A stretch of 64,000 nucleotides of DNA from Balanoglossus misakiensis (taxonomy: Eukaryota > Hemichordata): positions 6,510,001-6,574,000 of the forward strand of contig CM082584.2 in the NCBI GenBank assembly GCA_040954595.2, in the 5' to 3' direction. Shown one piece after another: positions 15,101 through 30,100 of this stretch (position 1 is its first letter; the number at the start of each line of letters is the position of its first letter). The notes beneath the pieces were generated by a model. The model saw only the letters and a program-made list of their open reading frames with translations, was not told where the DNA came from and searched no databases. The translations under genes and the position numbers were made by a program.

Positions 15101-18100
15101 AGTCTCAAGCTCGGTTGCTAGAGACTATAGCTGATTTGTGATGAAAGGTTTATTGAATGTTAAGAGAGTGTTCTTCTCAATTGAAGCAGAGAAAAATAAT
15201 TGCTGCACTTATGAAGTAAAGCTGTTTTTGAAAACTTTTCTGTGCGCAATATTCGTATACCGTATATATACCCACCATTGAATGTTAGAATTTCGATTCT
15301 TGATGCAATGAATGTGCACAAGTTCCGAAAGTTTCACAGTGTCGTGACTTAATTTTGCTCTCTTGTTTTGAACTCTTGCAGCCCCGATTTAAAGGATACA
15401 CTCTTGTGTTGCGGGACGTCGTCAAGTCAGACAGTGGACACTACATGTGTGTCGTCAGCAACAGATACGGAAGGATGAATTTCACATTTCAACTCGTGGT
15501 TGACTCACAAAGTAAGGCTATATATATAGTTGTAACTGTATGAAGTATAAGAACTGCCATAGAATCACACTGACTTTGAGGTGACACTCGGGGGGTGACA
15601 GCTGTGTGCTGTTGCCCTGATGACCTACAATGTAAATCATCGTGTATCTTGTAGTCATACATGTATAAGTACATGCATTTGTGATATTTCTCTGATTAGA
15701 TCAAAAAAATAAGAAGGACCTGGAGAAATACTTGAGATTTCATTTCAGTTTTAAATATCAAGATTGTGTTTACGAAGGAAAAACAGTCAAGAATGGTGAC
15801 TTTTATTATGCTGAATTTCTTGTTTCCAGCCCAATATCCGCCGTATATAAATTGGAATTCGATGAAGAACGAAACACTGTACGTCGGAGAAGATGTCAGG
15901 CTGTCTTGTCAAATTTTGGAACTGGGCCTTAGCCATCACATGCAGTGGTTCAGACAGGTCAACAACTCGCTTGTGAATGGGATGACTCCAGAAGAAGTAC
16001 TGAAGGTATTACAATAAACCATTTTACAAACTCTGCGAGACCCTGCAGGGTTTTGTATGGAGATCTCGAGACAGTTAAAGGGACAAAGTCTCTCTCTCGC
16101 TGACGTTTTTCCATTACCGTAGTTGCCCGGGTAAGAGCCCCGGGTGCTGGGCCAACAGATTAGCGAAAAAACAGGGGGGGGCTTTAGCCCGGATATGGCC
16201 TCGAGATTTATGCAAATGAGGGATGGCCACCTCGACTTTTATGCACATTTTTGAGTGGTTCATTCTCCGAGTCCAAGTCGGGATCTTGGGTGTTTCGCGT
16301 CGAGGACGGACTGAAGCAGCTCCACGCGGCCGCTTTGGAAAGCTCCCCGGTTACCTCACACGCGGCAGCGCGTCCATCTACGTGATCGTTGAATTCGAGG
16401 CACGGTCCCGAGGGACCTGTCTGAGGTCATGTTTTCTAGAGCGGCTATATATAACTCAGCGTGGCCAGTCGGCCGCGGTGGGTACGATAATCAGCGCGAA
16501 AGTAAATCATCATACATTTTTTTTTTCACTTTTAGTGACTTTGGGGATGAAAATCCGCCTTTTTTGCATTGCACTTTATTAAATTTCCAAGAATTTAATG
16601 GATATTCGGCCGGGGGGGGGGGGGGGGCTTTAGACCGGATGTGGCCTCGATCTACAAATGGGCCCTAAAACCAGGGGGGGGCGTTTGTCCGAGCAGGGGT
16701 TCTTACCCGGACAACTACGGTAATTATGTTTGATACAAGACAATGTTTATGTTATTCTACATGTGTATATATAGTGAATCAACGTTCGACCACACACAAT
16801 TCCCATCCCACTTGTAGACACGAGAGTGAAAAATTTGCCAAAATGAATAATCGGTGTTTACCATTTATTCATTTTGGCGAGATTTTTATTCTCATGTCCT
16901 ACAAATGGGATAAAAGTTGTGTGTGGTCGAACGTTGATTCTCTATATATCCACAATGTAGAATATAAACGGTGTCTTGTATCAAAAAATAATTAATGGAA
17001 AAAGGGCAGCGAGAGAGAGACTCTGTCCCTTTAAAGGGAGGATATTCATGTGACATGACAAGACAAACAACATGTGGCGCATCGTTTTAAACAGCACAAA
17101 AGTTACTATTTTTGTTAAACCCTGCACCTATTCTAGTTTCTTACATTAAGCTTGACTTGTATTACTTGGCAAGCAACCTGTTGCTACGATAATTAACCAA
17201 GTCTCGCGAGATCTCGCAATGAGTGGAAATCATCTATTGGGCAGTAACCTGTAGCTTCATTACTTTTTCCATCATTTTCTTTGGCAGCTTCAATCTCTTG
17301 ATCTAAAAAAGTACATGTGATACTCTGAGTTGCTGATGGGCATTTCAGAGTGCTTTTACAAACTAATGAAAAATTACTAAAAAGTACAGGTATATTGCCC
17401 CCATCCAAAAGAGTTAAATAATACCTACAGTGAAAGTCTTTAGATAATTCGCCCCAAATTGAGTGTAAATGCCACAGAAAGTATTCATCAGGCTTTCAGT
17501 GACATTTAACTTTCACTTTGGAATGATCGCGGCGATGGATTCCCGCGAAGCACATCCGATCATAGCAGCCTTGAATTTACGGTGCGCAATTACACGAAAC
17601 ATCAGCTCGTTGCTGATGGCAAAAATGCATTATATCGTACACGCCGATTAATTGCCTGGGTAAGTGAAATGATCTTGGGAACGTGAAAGTACATGTAGGA
17701 TGCGGAAATATGACTGTCACGTATCTTTAACTGCAGGTGTTGCAAGAAAAAAAAAGTGCTGGGGGGGGGAAGAAAATGGCAAATTGACAGATATAAATAT
17801 TATATGACTGTACGTCTCATGATAGCTTTGAATATCTTGTGGCCTTTTTCGGCCTAGATTTTCACAGAAATAGTTCTAACTGCTCTCTTGAAAATTCGTA
17901 CACTTTTTCTTGACATTATCCAACTGTTAAGCTGCTCGCTCAGACCTGACATTATAATAATTCACCACAAATATCTTCTTTGTCATGTTGTATGGAAGTC
18001 AACTTCGTGATAACCATGACTACTAAATTATTTAGGCTGTGTTGATAAGCTTAACGCTGATCATTTTATCATACTTTACGAAGACACCAAAATAATAAAC

Positions 18101-21100
18101 TGTAGCTGATGAACAGAATAAAAAATAGTAAGGAAATATAGCAAAGAGTTGGAGCTATAATGTTCCTGTTGATCTACAGTGTAAATCTACATGTCTTTGA
18201 GGCTCAACTAATAGCAGGAGGTCCACATAAACTTTTAAATAATCAAGTGTAACATTTTCAGATATTGCTGTGAGCACAATTTTATTATGAATTTTTGTTT
18301 GCTGTTTGTTTGCAGGATGCATGGCCACGACTGCAGACGCATAACTGGACATGCCAGGGAATGATCAAGAAATTGTTTGGGTTTGCGGCATTTGAGTGTC
18401 TGAATAAGGTAAGTTGCGCTGGTTAGTTGACTGTTGATTATTCAGTCACGGAGATTTTCATCTATAATTCCACAGAATTATTACCCTTGCAAACATATTC
18501 TATAGATATCTATAGAATTCTATAGAATTTTTATGGAAGTTACAAATGTATTCTATAGATATCTATAGAATTCTATAGAATTTTGATGGAAGTTAAAAAC
18601 ATATTCTATAGAATTCTGTAGAATTTTTATGGAAATTACAGATATATTCTATAGAATTCTAAAGCCTATATAGAGTTTGTATGAGAGTTTATTGAGTTTC
18701 TATGGATGTCTATAGAATTCTATAGAAATGACAAAATCTACAGAATTCTATAGAATATTTTTCGAAAGAGAACCCTGCTACACATTATTACATAAATGCT
18801 AATTTTTGATTTTGTAAGATAGGAACCTGTTTTTAAACAAATCAAATTACCTTTAATTTAATAACCGACAACAAAACCTGAAAATTGAAATTGTTCAGAA
18901 AGTGTATAAGGTCTAAAACTGTTGCACTTTTTTGCATACTCTGTGTTAAAGTGATGTTTTTTCTAGAGTCGTTGGTATTGAGGGTTTTTTCCATGAAAAT
19001 ATCTCTCGTTACCCCAGCTGGGTACAAGAAACTACAGATTATTTCATGTTGCGTAGAGTGACGTTGGTAAAGTTCTTTTCTCAGAGCAACTTGATCAGCT
19101 GTGGTTCAGATGTCACTGTGTGAATGAATAGTGCTTAGACTATACTCTTTCAGAATTGCAAGATGCCATGCCTGGGAATGTGGTTTTTATGAGCTCTGAG
19201 AGATTTTGTTTTTTTGCGAGGCACGTCCAGACAGGTTATTAAGTGTAATATAGTATTCTTGCATGGTGCCCGCGATTGTACTTCAACACGTTTTTTTTCT
19301 GTGGTGAGTCATACAATGATGGTGATCTGGAAGAATACACTGTGTGAGGACACAAATTGTTTTTCCAGGGATAATTTGTCACTGGAGAAGCAATGTCCTC
19401 CAAAGGTAGATTTTCTTTTTGATAACATAACCTGATCTCTTTCGTGGTTTGAGTCATAATAAAATTAGGAAATAATGAGATACTAGTCAGAGTGAACATA
19501 AATGCTCTGGGAATAAAATTGTCACCATTGAACTTTCTGGTTGTGAAATGGAGTTGCTTATTAATAACAACATACTGCTAAAATGTTTATTTTTTAAATC
19601 AATTTTAATCAGGGACTCGAAAAATATCAAGTGTGTTTTTAATCTATTGAAAGTTTTTTAACTATAATCAATTGGTTCTTTGTGTTGCATTGGAATTGAA
19701 TAAGACACCCGGCTAATGAATTGTGAAAAGGGAAAGTTGATGTCTCACGTGAAGGATTGATTCTGTATGCCAAGATGAAATTAATGGGCAAATGGCAGTG
19801 ATTGTAACTGCACTAGCATTGCGTGGATCGTGATACACGTTGAATTTCTAATCATCTGGTTAATGTACGTTTTGCAGGGTAATGAATAAACATATACTGT
19901 CACAGTTTAAGGTTGCATAAGTGTGTGCTTGTCTTTATGGGTCTGGCTTTTAGTAATACTTGTCAGTGACAGAGATTTGACTTTCTCATGCCCAGAAGAA
20001 CGAATCTGTCAGAGTTTCTCGTAAATCAGCTGCTGGAGACAGTGAGGCTTCTTTTGTTGTTCTCTCAACGTGAATTTCAAACTCTGAATGGTCTGTTAGA
20101 GATTCACAAAAGACTCGCCTCGTAGGCATGTCTGTGTCAGTGATTTCACTACGAGATATTCAACAACGGATTATATCAGAATAATTTGATTCATGGCAGA
20201 TATGACATTAACCTGTAGCTATATAACGTCAGGTGTCCTGATAACAGTCCCTTGTGTGTCAGCAATGTTAAAGTTGTATAGCTTCTTTTTCATCTTCCAT
20301 TGATCTTTCAATTCTGTTCAGTGTACCGGTACATAAGAATCTTATAACACATACCGGTATGCTTTATATTGTAAGATTTATATTTACTTGATAAGTTGGA
20401 GATACGTGTGAAATATTCAAATATAGGTCTAGGAATACCAAAACATATAGTGTGGTTATCACATATTGCATACAGAATGTCAAGAAAACAAAGTGGTAGT
20501 AATGTGATTTCTTGAAAGTTTCACAAAATGTATGGATCACTCATTCTCATCCGTTCTAATCCTTGTGCTTTTATTAGTGAACCCACTTATAAGTGGAAGA
20601 AAGAAAAATGCCCTTGAGAGCTGAGAATAAATTGGAGATCCCAGCTCAGCCAAAATAATTCTTTTATAATGTAACGGTAGAATCCTTTAGCTTATATGGA
20701 AACAATATAAAATGTAGTGTGTGTATATAGAGATACCAGTAATGAAATATTACCTTTGTTGATAAATGATGGTATTATCCTATGTGTAATCATCATTGTT
20801 AGTAGATGAGAATTAATGCACTGTGTAAAAGTCAATGCTGTCACTGATGAGGAATGATGATATGCACTGTTTAGATTGCTGGTGATGAGCTTTTAATGTA
20901 ACAGCGCGGTTTGTGGAAGAGATTATAGACAATTGATAGTGTGTTGGATTGAATGGTTATGGATTGGTTGTATGCTCTGCTGTGTGTGGCTGCATGCGTG
21001 GATTCAATGTGAAAGGCAAGGTGATATGTGACTGTTTTAGAGCTGCTCTGTTGGTGCGGAAGTCAGGTGGCATATTGACAAGGCATTCTTTCACAGGTAA

Positions 21101-24100
21101 TTTGCACAAGGCTGAAGTTGTACTGTCTGCACGAGCTGACAGGGGGACTGTGTAAAATTACATGTATGCAATTAATGTGTTGCTAATACGGCAGGACATA
21201 TGTTTCACGAAATCACTGATAGGCCGTCAGACAAAATGGTTTTATTGGCACTGAAATTTCGATTGCTTTGGAAACTAGTTGTAGAAATGACAGTGGATCG
21301 CAGAAGATGATTTTTTTGGACAACTAGTACAGGACAATGAGAGGATTATTAGTACGGTGTTAGTTGGTGTCATTTGGCTGTGAGAAACTGTCTTCAGATC
21401 TGCAAAGATGTGGCAAAACATCAACTTGCAGAAAAAAATAACTTGTCAAAAAAAAACTCTTAAGTTTTGAAATTGAGTTACTGGTAGTTTTGTCTGTTTT
21501 ATGACTAAATTTTAAAAATTTACCATCTTTGTTCTGCAAGCGTTTTTCCAGCAAAACTTCTGGAACACCTCACGTAAACTTAGAAAAATAAAATTTGAAA
21601 GAAAAAAATGGGAAAAACAAGAGGATTGTTTATTGATTGAAGAGAAGAAGCATTACGTTTAACTGTAGAATTCAATAAATGGAAAATGGAATTCCCAACG
21701 GAGTGAGCTCATTATTTTCTATCAGATAAAAGCCCAGAACCACTGTGTTTACAACAGAAGGTCTGTATGACTCATAAACTCGTAACTCAATCATACGGTC
21801 AAAAATTTCATTTTTTAAATGAGAAATGACTGTACATGGTTATCATATAATTGGTTTTGCGATAAGTACCTAGTATTGCTTCAGCTGTGGAGATGCGGCC
21901 TTCAGATCAACATGTCCCTAGTGATAGATATTTTGGATGGGAATGATGCAAAGGAATGCATTGTCTCAGTGCTAGAAAGAAGTTACAAGACATTTTCATT
22001 ACTTTGATAATTTTAGATTCTGTTAATATTTTGTGGTAAAGAATGAAGACAATATTTATGTGGTTCTGCTAGTTTGTTTTCTGCCATTTTCCACTTCACA
22101 GGCTGTGCAAATATTTGACATTTAACGTTTGAGATATTTTACATGTATGACTTATTTATTGTTATTTATTGTTTATTTGCAGTTACACTATAAATTAGGT
22201 TTGATGAAAAATGCTCAAATTGCATTTGCTTATGTTGCAAACTAATGGTGCATTTTTTCATAATTCTACAAAATGACTTTATTTTCTTGGCTGTTTATTG
22301 TTTAATTTCTATGAGTCATAATAATTTTTTGTTCACATCGTGATCCTAGATGACCTTCTCCACATGTTCATTAAACAGTTCCTCCCATGATACATCAGAA
22401 TATGATGTAATCTCAATAATTTCCATCAAGCCTGAAGATAGTTGAACATTCGGGAAGAGTTTTTCCTTTGATGTTCATTATCTACCAAGTATGTCATTTC
22501 AGTGGCGTAATAAGCATGCAATTCTCTGGAGCCGTCTTCGAAAACTAATCGATAAACCTCATTTCAGCGCGCGCGACAAGCATCTCTCTGGACCATCGAT
22601 TCTGTCTGGGCGGACATCTTCCCAAGGATGTGATGATGTCAGATACAATTGCTAGTGTTCAAAGGTGAATCTTTGGGAAATAACGATGTCTGTAGTTAAT
22701 GGAGCTTCAACTTGGTGATGTGTCAAAGCTTTTTACGGTTCTGTAAATGTGCCCGTTTGACTTGTGTGTGTCATTATGAGCTGAGAGAGTCAATTTGAGG
22801 AAATTGCACACATGGGTCCTTTTCTCCCAATTATAAATAATCACGAAATTGGAAGCAGCAATTTGCAAATATTGACGCCATGCCCACTGGTAGCATGCAT
22901 GGTTTTAAAGAAGTGCAGTCACCTCTAATTTACATATGCCCATATATGGGTAAAAGATGTCTATAATGATTATCCAGTGGCACACTTTTCTGCACGGCCA
23001 ACCAAGTGAAATCTGTGATTTAAAGAACTTGCGTTTCAAAATAAGATCCCAATGGATTCTAATTTTCCTCCATTTCCTGTGTGCTATATGTCAGTAATTG
23101 TAATGCATTTTGTGTCAGAATTTCTTGTTCTTACTGCAAGGAAAGTTCAAAGAGCAATTTTATGAATTTATATAAATATACACTATGACTTTGACACTAC
23201 TTTGACTCTTCCCACTGGATTACACTATCTGATTAAAATCAGATGTAGTGTACGGCGATGTCTTTTACTTTGAGGTATGCCTCACACTACTACTATCTTT
23301 CCTGATAACAAAGTTTTCAGCAAGTTCAAAGAAGCGTAGGTTTGTTTAAATGCCACAGTTCAGCGGACTTTCTGCTCGGTGAACTCGGAAACTGTTCAAT
23401 GTCATACTGTAAAACGGGAAATTTTCATGACAGGAAATTTCCGCGATATCAAGAGACGAATACATGTATTTCGCGATAATTAATTTTCACATTCTCATGT
23501 CTCCCAAAAACATTCAATTGTACACATTGTTCTTTTGCGAACATTTATTCTCGCATTTGTTGCTCTCGCGAAGTTCGTGAAAATTTACTGTTTGCGAAAA
23601 ATTTCCCGTTTTACGGTATGTTCCCCTAAAGCGTTTTTCCGCTTATCGGTTTTCCCGATTTCCCGCAAATGAAGCCCGATGTCGGATCGCACTATCACCC
23701 GAGTGGCAGATGTCGACTTTGATTCCTCGCCGTTCCCTCTGAGATGTAATTACGGCAAGTTCAAAGTCGCGTCCCCCGCGGGGTTTTCAAGCAGGAAGTT
23801 TTTTTTTTTTTTTTTACCGGGGTGTATATCCAACCTGCAATTTCCTGAGTGTTTAGGATTGTGTGTAGATGCTGATTGACTCCTTGACCATCTGCCATTA
23901 ACTTCGTGGTTGTACGTAGTCCCAGAAGGGAGCAGGGATAACTCGATTTCCCGGCTGCAGACCCACAGATACATTTCAGTGACGCGCGAAACAGATGTAT
24001 TGAGCGATATACCGTATATCGTCAAACAAACCTGTAGCTCAGGTGCATGCAAATTTCAACGTTCCCGTCTTATTGTACAAAAAAAGCAAATTTTGAGTAA

Positions 24101-27100
24101 AATTATTTTTAAGTGAATATTGAAATTTTACATTATGTTATGGAACCTGTGTACTACAGACAAACCATAGGAACAGAAGTTGTCCTTAAGTATAGAACTG
24201 CCTTAATTTAATTGTCATATAGACAAGTCAAATTCTATAATATACATGCATTGAAAAATCTCTGATGTGGTTTACTATTTGTAAATAGGTTCCGTTGCCC
24301 TTACAAATAATACTGCAGAACACAAGGACGTTTCTGATAGCATTTTCGCAGACATCTAACTCGATTACAGATTCCCGCCTAAGTTCATTTTCCAGAGATC
24401 AAATGCTAAGCATTGGTTCTGTTATTAGGTTAGCTAGATCATGGACAGACACGTTGAGTCCTCAGTGCGTCGCCATGGAAAATTAATGGGAAAGAGCCCT
24501 GGCAGCAAGAATCATGGCAGTACTGTGTGTTGGCAAAGTCTCTATATACGTTGTGTTTTTTTCACATATACGAAGTATAAGAGACTACGGTAGACTAAAG
24601 ATGTAAGAGATCAGTGACCCGCAAAACTGGGCTCGACAGTTGATGACTAGTAAACAAAGACAAAAAGTGTTTAAAGGAAGCCCAGGCCTTAAATTGCTCT
24701 GTCAGACTAGTTGCACAAAGCTGATATGACAGTTTTATTATATTTTATGCCATTTCATATACTGGCGGTATAAATTTAATTTCTAATTCGGTACTGGGTG
24801 TGTGTGTACATATAGATGTACCGGAACATATCCAATAGAAATGTCAGTTTCTGTAAATGGACATGACTCCCTGTGCTTATAGATCCAGGGATTAGATCAA
24901 CTTTCCTGCTTGTCCTAATATGTCCTTTCCTCGGTATACCCGGGGTATATGTTATATGGTTTGTTCGTTTTTAATAGCCGGAGCAACAGGCTTCTGTGAT
25001 GACTATGTGATCTTTTAGGATCTATACGTACGATCGCAACCAGGCTTCAGAATTCTATTCATGAACTCCTCAAATTGACAGCAAAGAAAATCCAGATATG
25101 CCCCCAGGGAATTATCACCCAAACAGTGTCTGAATTGTCGAGGGAATCGCAGTGGGGTGTGTGTTATTTCTTTGCTCCAACAATGAGAGAACTCAGACGA
25201 TTGTTCGGTAGTCGTGTCCCCCCTCAGGCAAGACTGGCATGCACATACTTGTTGACAAAGCCAATTTGTATCATTTGTTAACAAATTTCCCAGGCTACTG
25301 AATGTGTTTCTTCGAGGGTTCTCAAATAAAGAGTTTTGTTAGCAGCTACCCCGCCATCTAAAAGTTAGTGTCCATCATAGCTAGTGGATGTTGTTATCAT
25401 TTTTTTCCTGGTTTTCTCAAAATTTCACCTCCAACCGTTTTCCTGTTCAGCTTGAAATATCCGTAATCAACAAGTCACATATGTTTCAACGAAGTTTTAA
25501 AAAGTAGTACACAACAAAGTTATGAGTAACTTCTCTCACTACAGTCATCTCTGATATTAAAGATTCATTGTTGTCCCAAGTGATGAAGAAGCATTTATTC
25601 CTTGGTATAGTTTGTTAACATTTATTTATGAGAAGACAAAGAATTACTTCTTTAGAAAAAAATCTCAAAATCACCGTCTCTAAACTGCACCTTTTTTTAG
25701 CAAACCGGTTAAATGGGACAGTAAAAGGATATTAATTGTGGAAGGATTAATGAATTTAATGTATTTTTGAATATTATCTCTCATGACATACATGTATCTC
25801 GGCCACTTTTGAAAATTTGACGCAGGTGTGAATGAAACTAAACTTGCTCGTTTGATGGAATTCATCAAGTTATTTTTGTCAGAAGTGATTTGCGGTGAGT
25901 TTTAGTGGCAAAGGTTGTGTCGCTAGAGTATTGGTAATAAGCTTGTTAAATGTTGCACACACAGATGACGAGAACTGGAGGAGGGCCGTGGAAATAAGAA
26001 AGAATTCCAGTTGATAAAAATGATTAAATGATGATCGACATATCATGCGATCAAACCAGAAATATTCGGCACACTTTCATTAAATTTATTGCCAGAAACA
26101 GTACACAGATATGCAGGTAGAGCAATAGTGCTAGAAAACAATTAAATTTTAATAAAAGTGGATTGATGTGGTATTTTTGTTGAGGGGTTTATGATGGAGG
26201 CAGAGTGAATGGTTACGGGTGAAAAATTTCTTGGCGATATAAACATGAGTGTATTAAAAATGCAAGTGTATTAAATTTGCAAAAGGGGTTTGCGGTCGTT
26301 TGGTTGTATAGGATGAATTGACAACAGATTACAGGAGTTATCTTCTTCTTTTGATTAGACCCGAGTTCAATTCATATCGGCTGTGGGAGGAGGGGGAGGA
26401 GGGGGTAAGTCTCTGTCTTCTTTTGTGCGCATTAGTTTACCTGACTGCAGATCATCTCAGCCAGTCGATTCTTTGAAGCTTTTCCTCCGAGCATAATCCA
26501 GAGCTTCAGTGCATTCAAATTTCTGCCCGTAGAAAAAAACCCAAGATAACGCTATAAATAGAAACCTCAATCTCTCAATCTTGTATTCTCCGACGGGGGG
26601 TTAGAACCGCATCAAGTGTTTGTGATGGGCACTTGACAAACCAGATTGCCGAGCATTGCAGTTTGCGAAACAGAAAAATATTGGAGGTATAGCCCAGCGC
26701 TTAATCCCTCCAGGGAGGAGTTTATCTGAGTGAGATGCGTGTGATACAGAATCTAATGCTCGCTTTCATGTAATCCAAACGCTCTCAGTTGAAGATACCG
26801 ACAAATGATTGTTTGTCCCTTAATACAAAATCCTAGAAGCTGACAATCTGATTGATCCGAGACTATAAGTACTGAAGGAGAATCCCGGAATGGGATTTCT
26901 GCCTGACTGAGTCTCAGGCAAAGCTTCTCTAAAAGAATAACACGCAGTAAATCAAACTATCTTATGTTGAGAGTATATTAAGTTCATTCTTGTACTTGCA
27001 ACCCTCTTAACATGTGTTTAAAGTGGCCCTTGAGACACTACAAAGATTTCAATCACCCTTAGTCTGTGTTTCAGTTAGATTGTATTTTTATTTCCGTTGT

Positions 27101-30100
27101 ATCTGTAGAGATATGAGTGACAGCTGATTGTTACTTGTGGCTTTCACTCACAATAAACCATCTAGATGGTACAACAAATAGTTTCTGATAATACTGGGGA
27201 AGTGTTTGAATTTCATAACATAGGTATACAGGTATTTCTGCATTCCTGAGAACTCACTGCATGAGTTTTTATTCCATTCTTCTAAAAATGCCGAAAAAAT
27301 GATGTGTACATGTACGGTAGATGTACATGATCTGGACATGATGAAAAGGACTTGATTGTGAATTTTTGAAGTGAGGGTTTCAAGGATATGGACGTCATAA
27401 ATAAATTTCTTTTTACCAAGTTAATCATCTCATGTCAAGATGCTTTCTAAATTCTGTTGTTAGTTGTGACCAAAATAGAATTATTCACCATGTTGCATCT
27501 TCTAGATCCTGATATACTCAACGTGGTTCTCCAGTAATCTGTCTTTATGTCATTCCTCGAGTTTCCACGACAACCACACACTGTCAGAAAGATTGTGAAT
27601 GGAATGTCGCATTGAGAAAAATGCATGCATTTCGTTCTTTTCTGTGAAAACTTCTGCTTCATAAAAGATTATCTTATATGCAAATTAGACAGAGTTCAGT
27701 TTAGACAGGTTTTACGTACAGCGGGTCAGTGAAAGAGAAAGACTTGAGACTGCCTCAGTGTTTAATGGAAAAAAATTAATTTTAAATCGTCCCTCAGGTA
27801 AAGAGTGTCTAGTTTCACTCTTAAATCATATTAAAAATTTCACAACACCATCTGGCCAACCTTCAGTGAATCATCCCATTAAAATGTTCACCGTTCAGTT
27901 AATTTTCATGAATTTTTGTAATATGCGCTGTATGGAAACCGACCTAAACAAGGTCGATCATTGATTACAGGTAATGATGTTCATGCCAAAAGAAATTGAT
28001 CTACCCGGTTGTATTGTGCAAAACCAACAGAGGTTACACTGTTTGGCAAAAGCAATAAACTGTTGTAAAGACTGTGTTTATATTTTCTGAGTGTAGTTTA
28101 TACATGTAGACTTCTTCAGTGTGTGCGTATGCCACCAAAATTGCTGTAATCAGTAAAAAAAAGCAGTTACACGTATTGATCTGATTGTGCTCTGGGGCAA
28201 ATGTCAACAGGTGAGGGTAATTCCGAATTTGCTGTATTAGATTGGTGGTATCAGGGAGAAATTACAGTCGGGTTTTATTAGAAATGCCAGTCGATTAGAG
28301 TATTGGAAAAAATTGCGATGTTTGCGCAGTGTGTGTGCGTGAAAGTAGGTCTTTTTGTGCTCAGGATTGGAAGTGGACGCAGTGAACCAGCAAATGTCAA
28401 ACTCTACGGATGAGAAATAAATGAAAACACAACAGTGGTCGGGTTTTGCTTTTTATCAAAATTCAAATTTGTAATTCAGTTCACGGACCAACACACACAT
28501 AATGTACCATCACCCTCCCACCTATCCACGATGTACCCCAAAATATGTTTCAGTTTGTTTGCAATATGTTTTATCCAGGATGGACTATGCAGCAGTTCAA
28601 ATGAAAATCATTACAGATGTGACCAGACTGGCCATTTGGATAAACTCTTACGAAAAGGTTTTATAAGATTTCTATAAACTTCTATAGATTTTTATAAGTC
28701 ATAAGGGAAGTCATCCAAGTGCACTTGGCAAACTCAACTTATGCCATTTCTAATGATTTCCCCTTTTAGAGAGTAATACTACAAGTAGTCATCTAAGTGT
28801 TATGGCAGTAACATTCCTGTGATTTTCAATATGATCACAATATGATCACTACCTTTTTATTTTCTCCAAACTATTATCTGATTTCCTTCAAAGGAACGCA
28901 GTTATCCAGAGGGCAAATGCAAGTTCTGTACGTTAGACGTTCACATCCTCCACAGTCATTTGAAGTTTAATTCTCTCTAACGTGTCAGAAGCAAAAGGCA
29001 TTCGCTATCAGTATGCAACAATTGGGTAACAAAAAATGTAAAGAAAACATGCAGTGGGCAGTAGTTTGCTAGAAGATAGCAAAAATCTTATAAAAATGTG
29101 CTGAATACACATGTACATTGCCATGGTGATTTGCATATATGTGTTGGTGCTCGCAACCCTTTGGTTTATCTTCAAGCTTGTAAGATGTGCCACAAAACCG
29201 TCTTTCTCTGATCCTGCATAGAAGTTTAGAAATACGAGTGAAATTCAATCAGTTGCACACAGATATAGATACATGCATGCCTCAATAGAGTAGGGTTACC
29301 AAAAAATATTAGATTTGGTTTCCAAGGTAACCGTTTTTTTCAGATAAAAGCGTGGCGCATCTCGCATATAAAAAAGAGCGTAGTGTCAACAACTGTGAAT
29401 TAAAAGCGTTCTTTGTCTGAATGCTGTACATGTGGTGGATGGAATTGTTCGAAATTCATCAGGGAATGTGGTTTTTAACTCTGAACCACTGGCTCTTTCA
29501 CTGTCTGCTGTGATGACGTCAATCGGGAGATGAATTAACCGCGACCATTACTTTAAATTTATAGAGTCTGTAACAGTTCTGATGTCACTCACTCTTGTAC
29601 TTTCCTCCATTGAAGTACAAGACGGCGACATCATCATCTTAATGACATGTACATTGTACAGTACAGTAAATCCAAGATGTGATGCTAATTATATACCCAA
29701 CAAGACATACTAAAAATAGACATTGTCACTGTCAGCTTCTTGGGAACTTTTTATAATTAACCACCATATATTGAATTCAATAGAGAAGAAATTACTGTGC
29801 ATGTGTTTGTGTAGAAAAATTAATAAAAACCACACTGTAGATCTCACTGGACAGTCATTTGTCAATGTTCTTTGTGAGGTAGAAAATTGAGGGCTCTGTA
29901 TGAAATGTTAGAATTTTGTGACATCTACCTTGGTATACATTTCACAGCGCTAATCAAAGATTAGTAAAAAAAATTGTTTGTCTGAGTGATTATTTCCCCT
30001 CCAACAACTTTCAAAGCGTCCGTTTGATTTAATTTGGCCTTGATCGTGCTCAGGTTTGTTATTTTCATGCCATATAGTTGTGTCGTCCAGCCCCTCACGT

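Larger units (their letters stand above)
5170..15381 (+). other. FGFR intron 2 (10.2 kb)
   Basis: Long intron between the two halves of Ig II. I see no further Ig-like exon in any frame. It holds two MITEs of one family (5241-5340, 14216-14393) and a CCAAT-box cluster near 11.2 kb. The stretch from about 8870 to 9840 is strongly AT-rich with no clear feature. Short open frames scattered through it have no protein-like composition. Confidence 0.7.
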
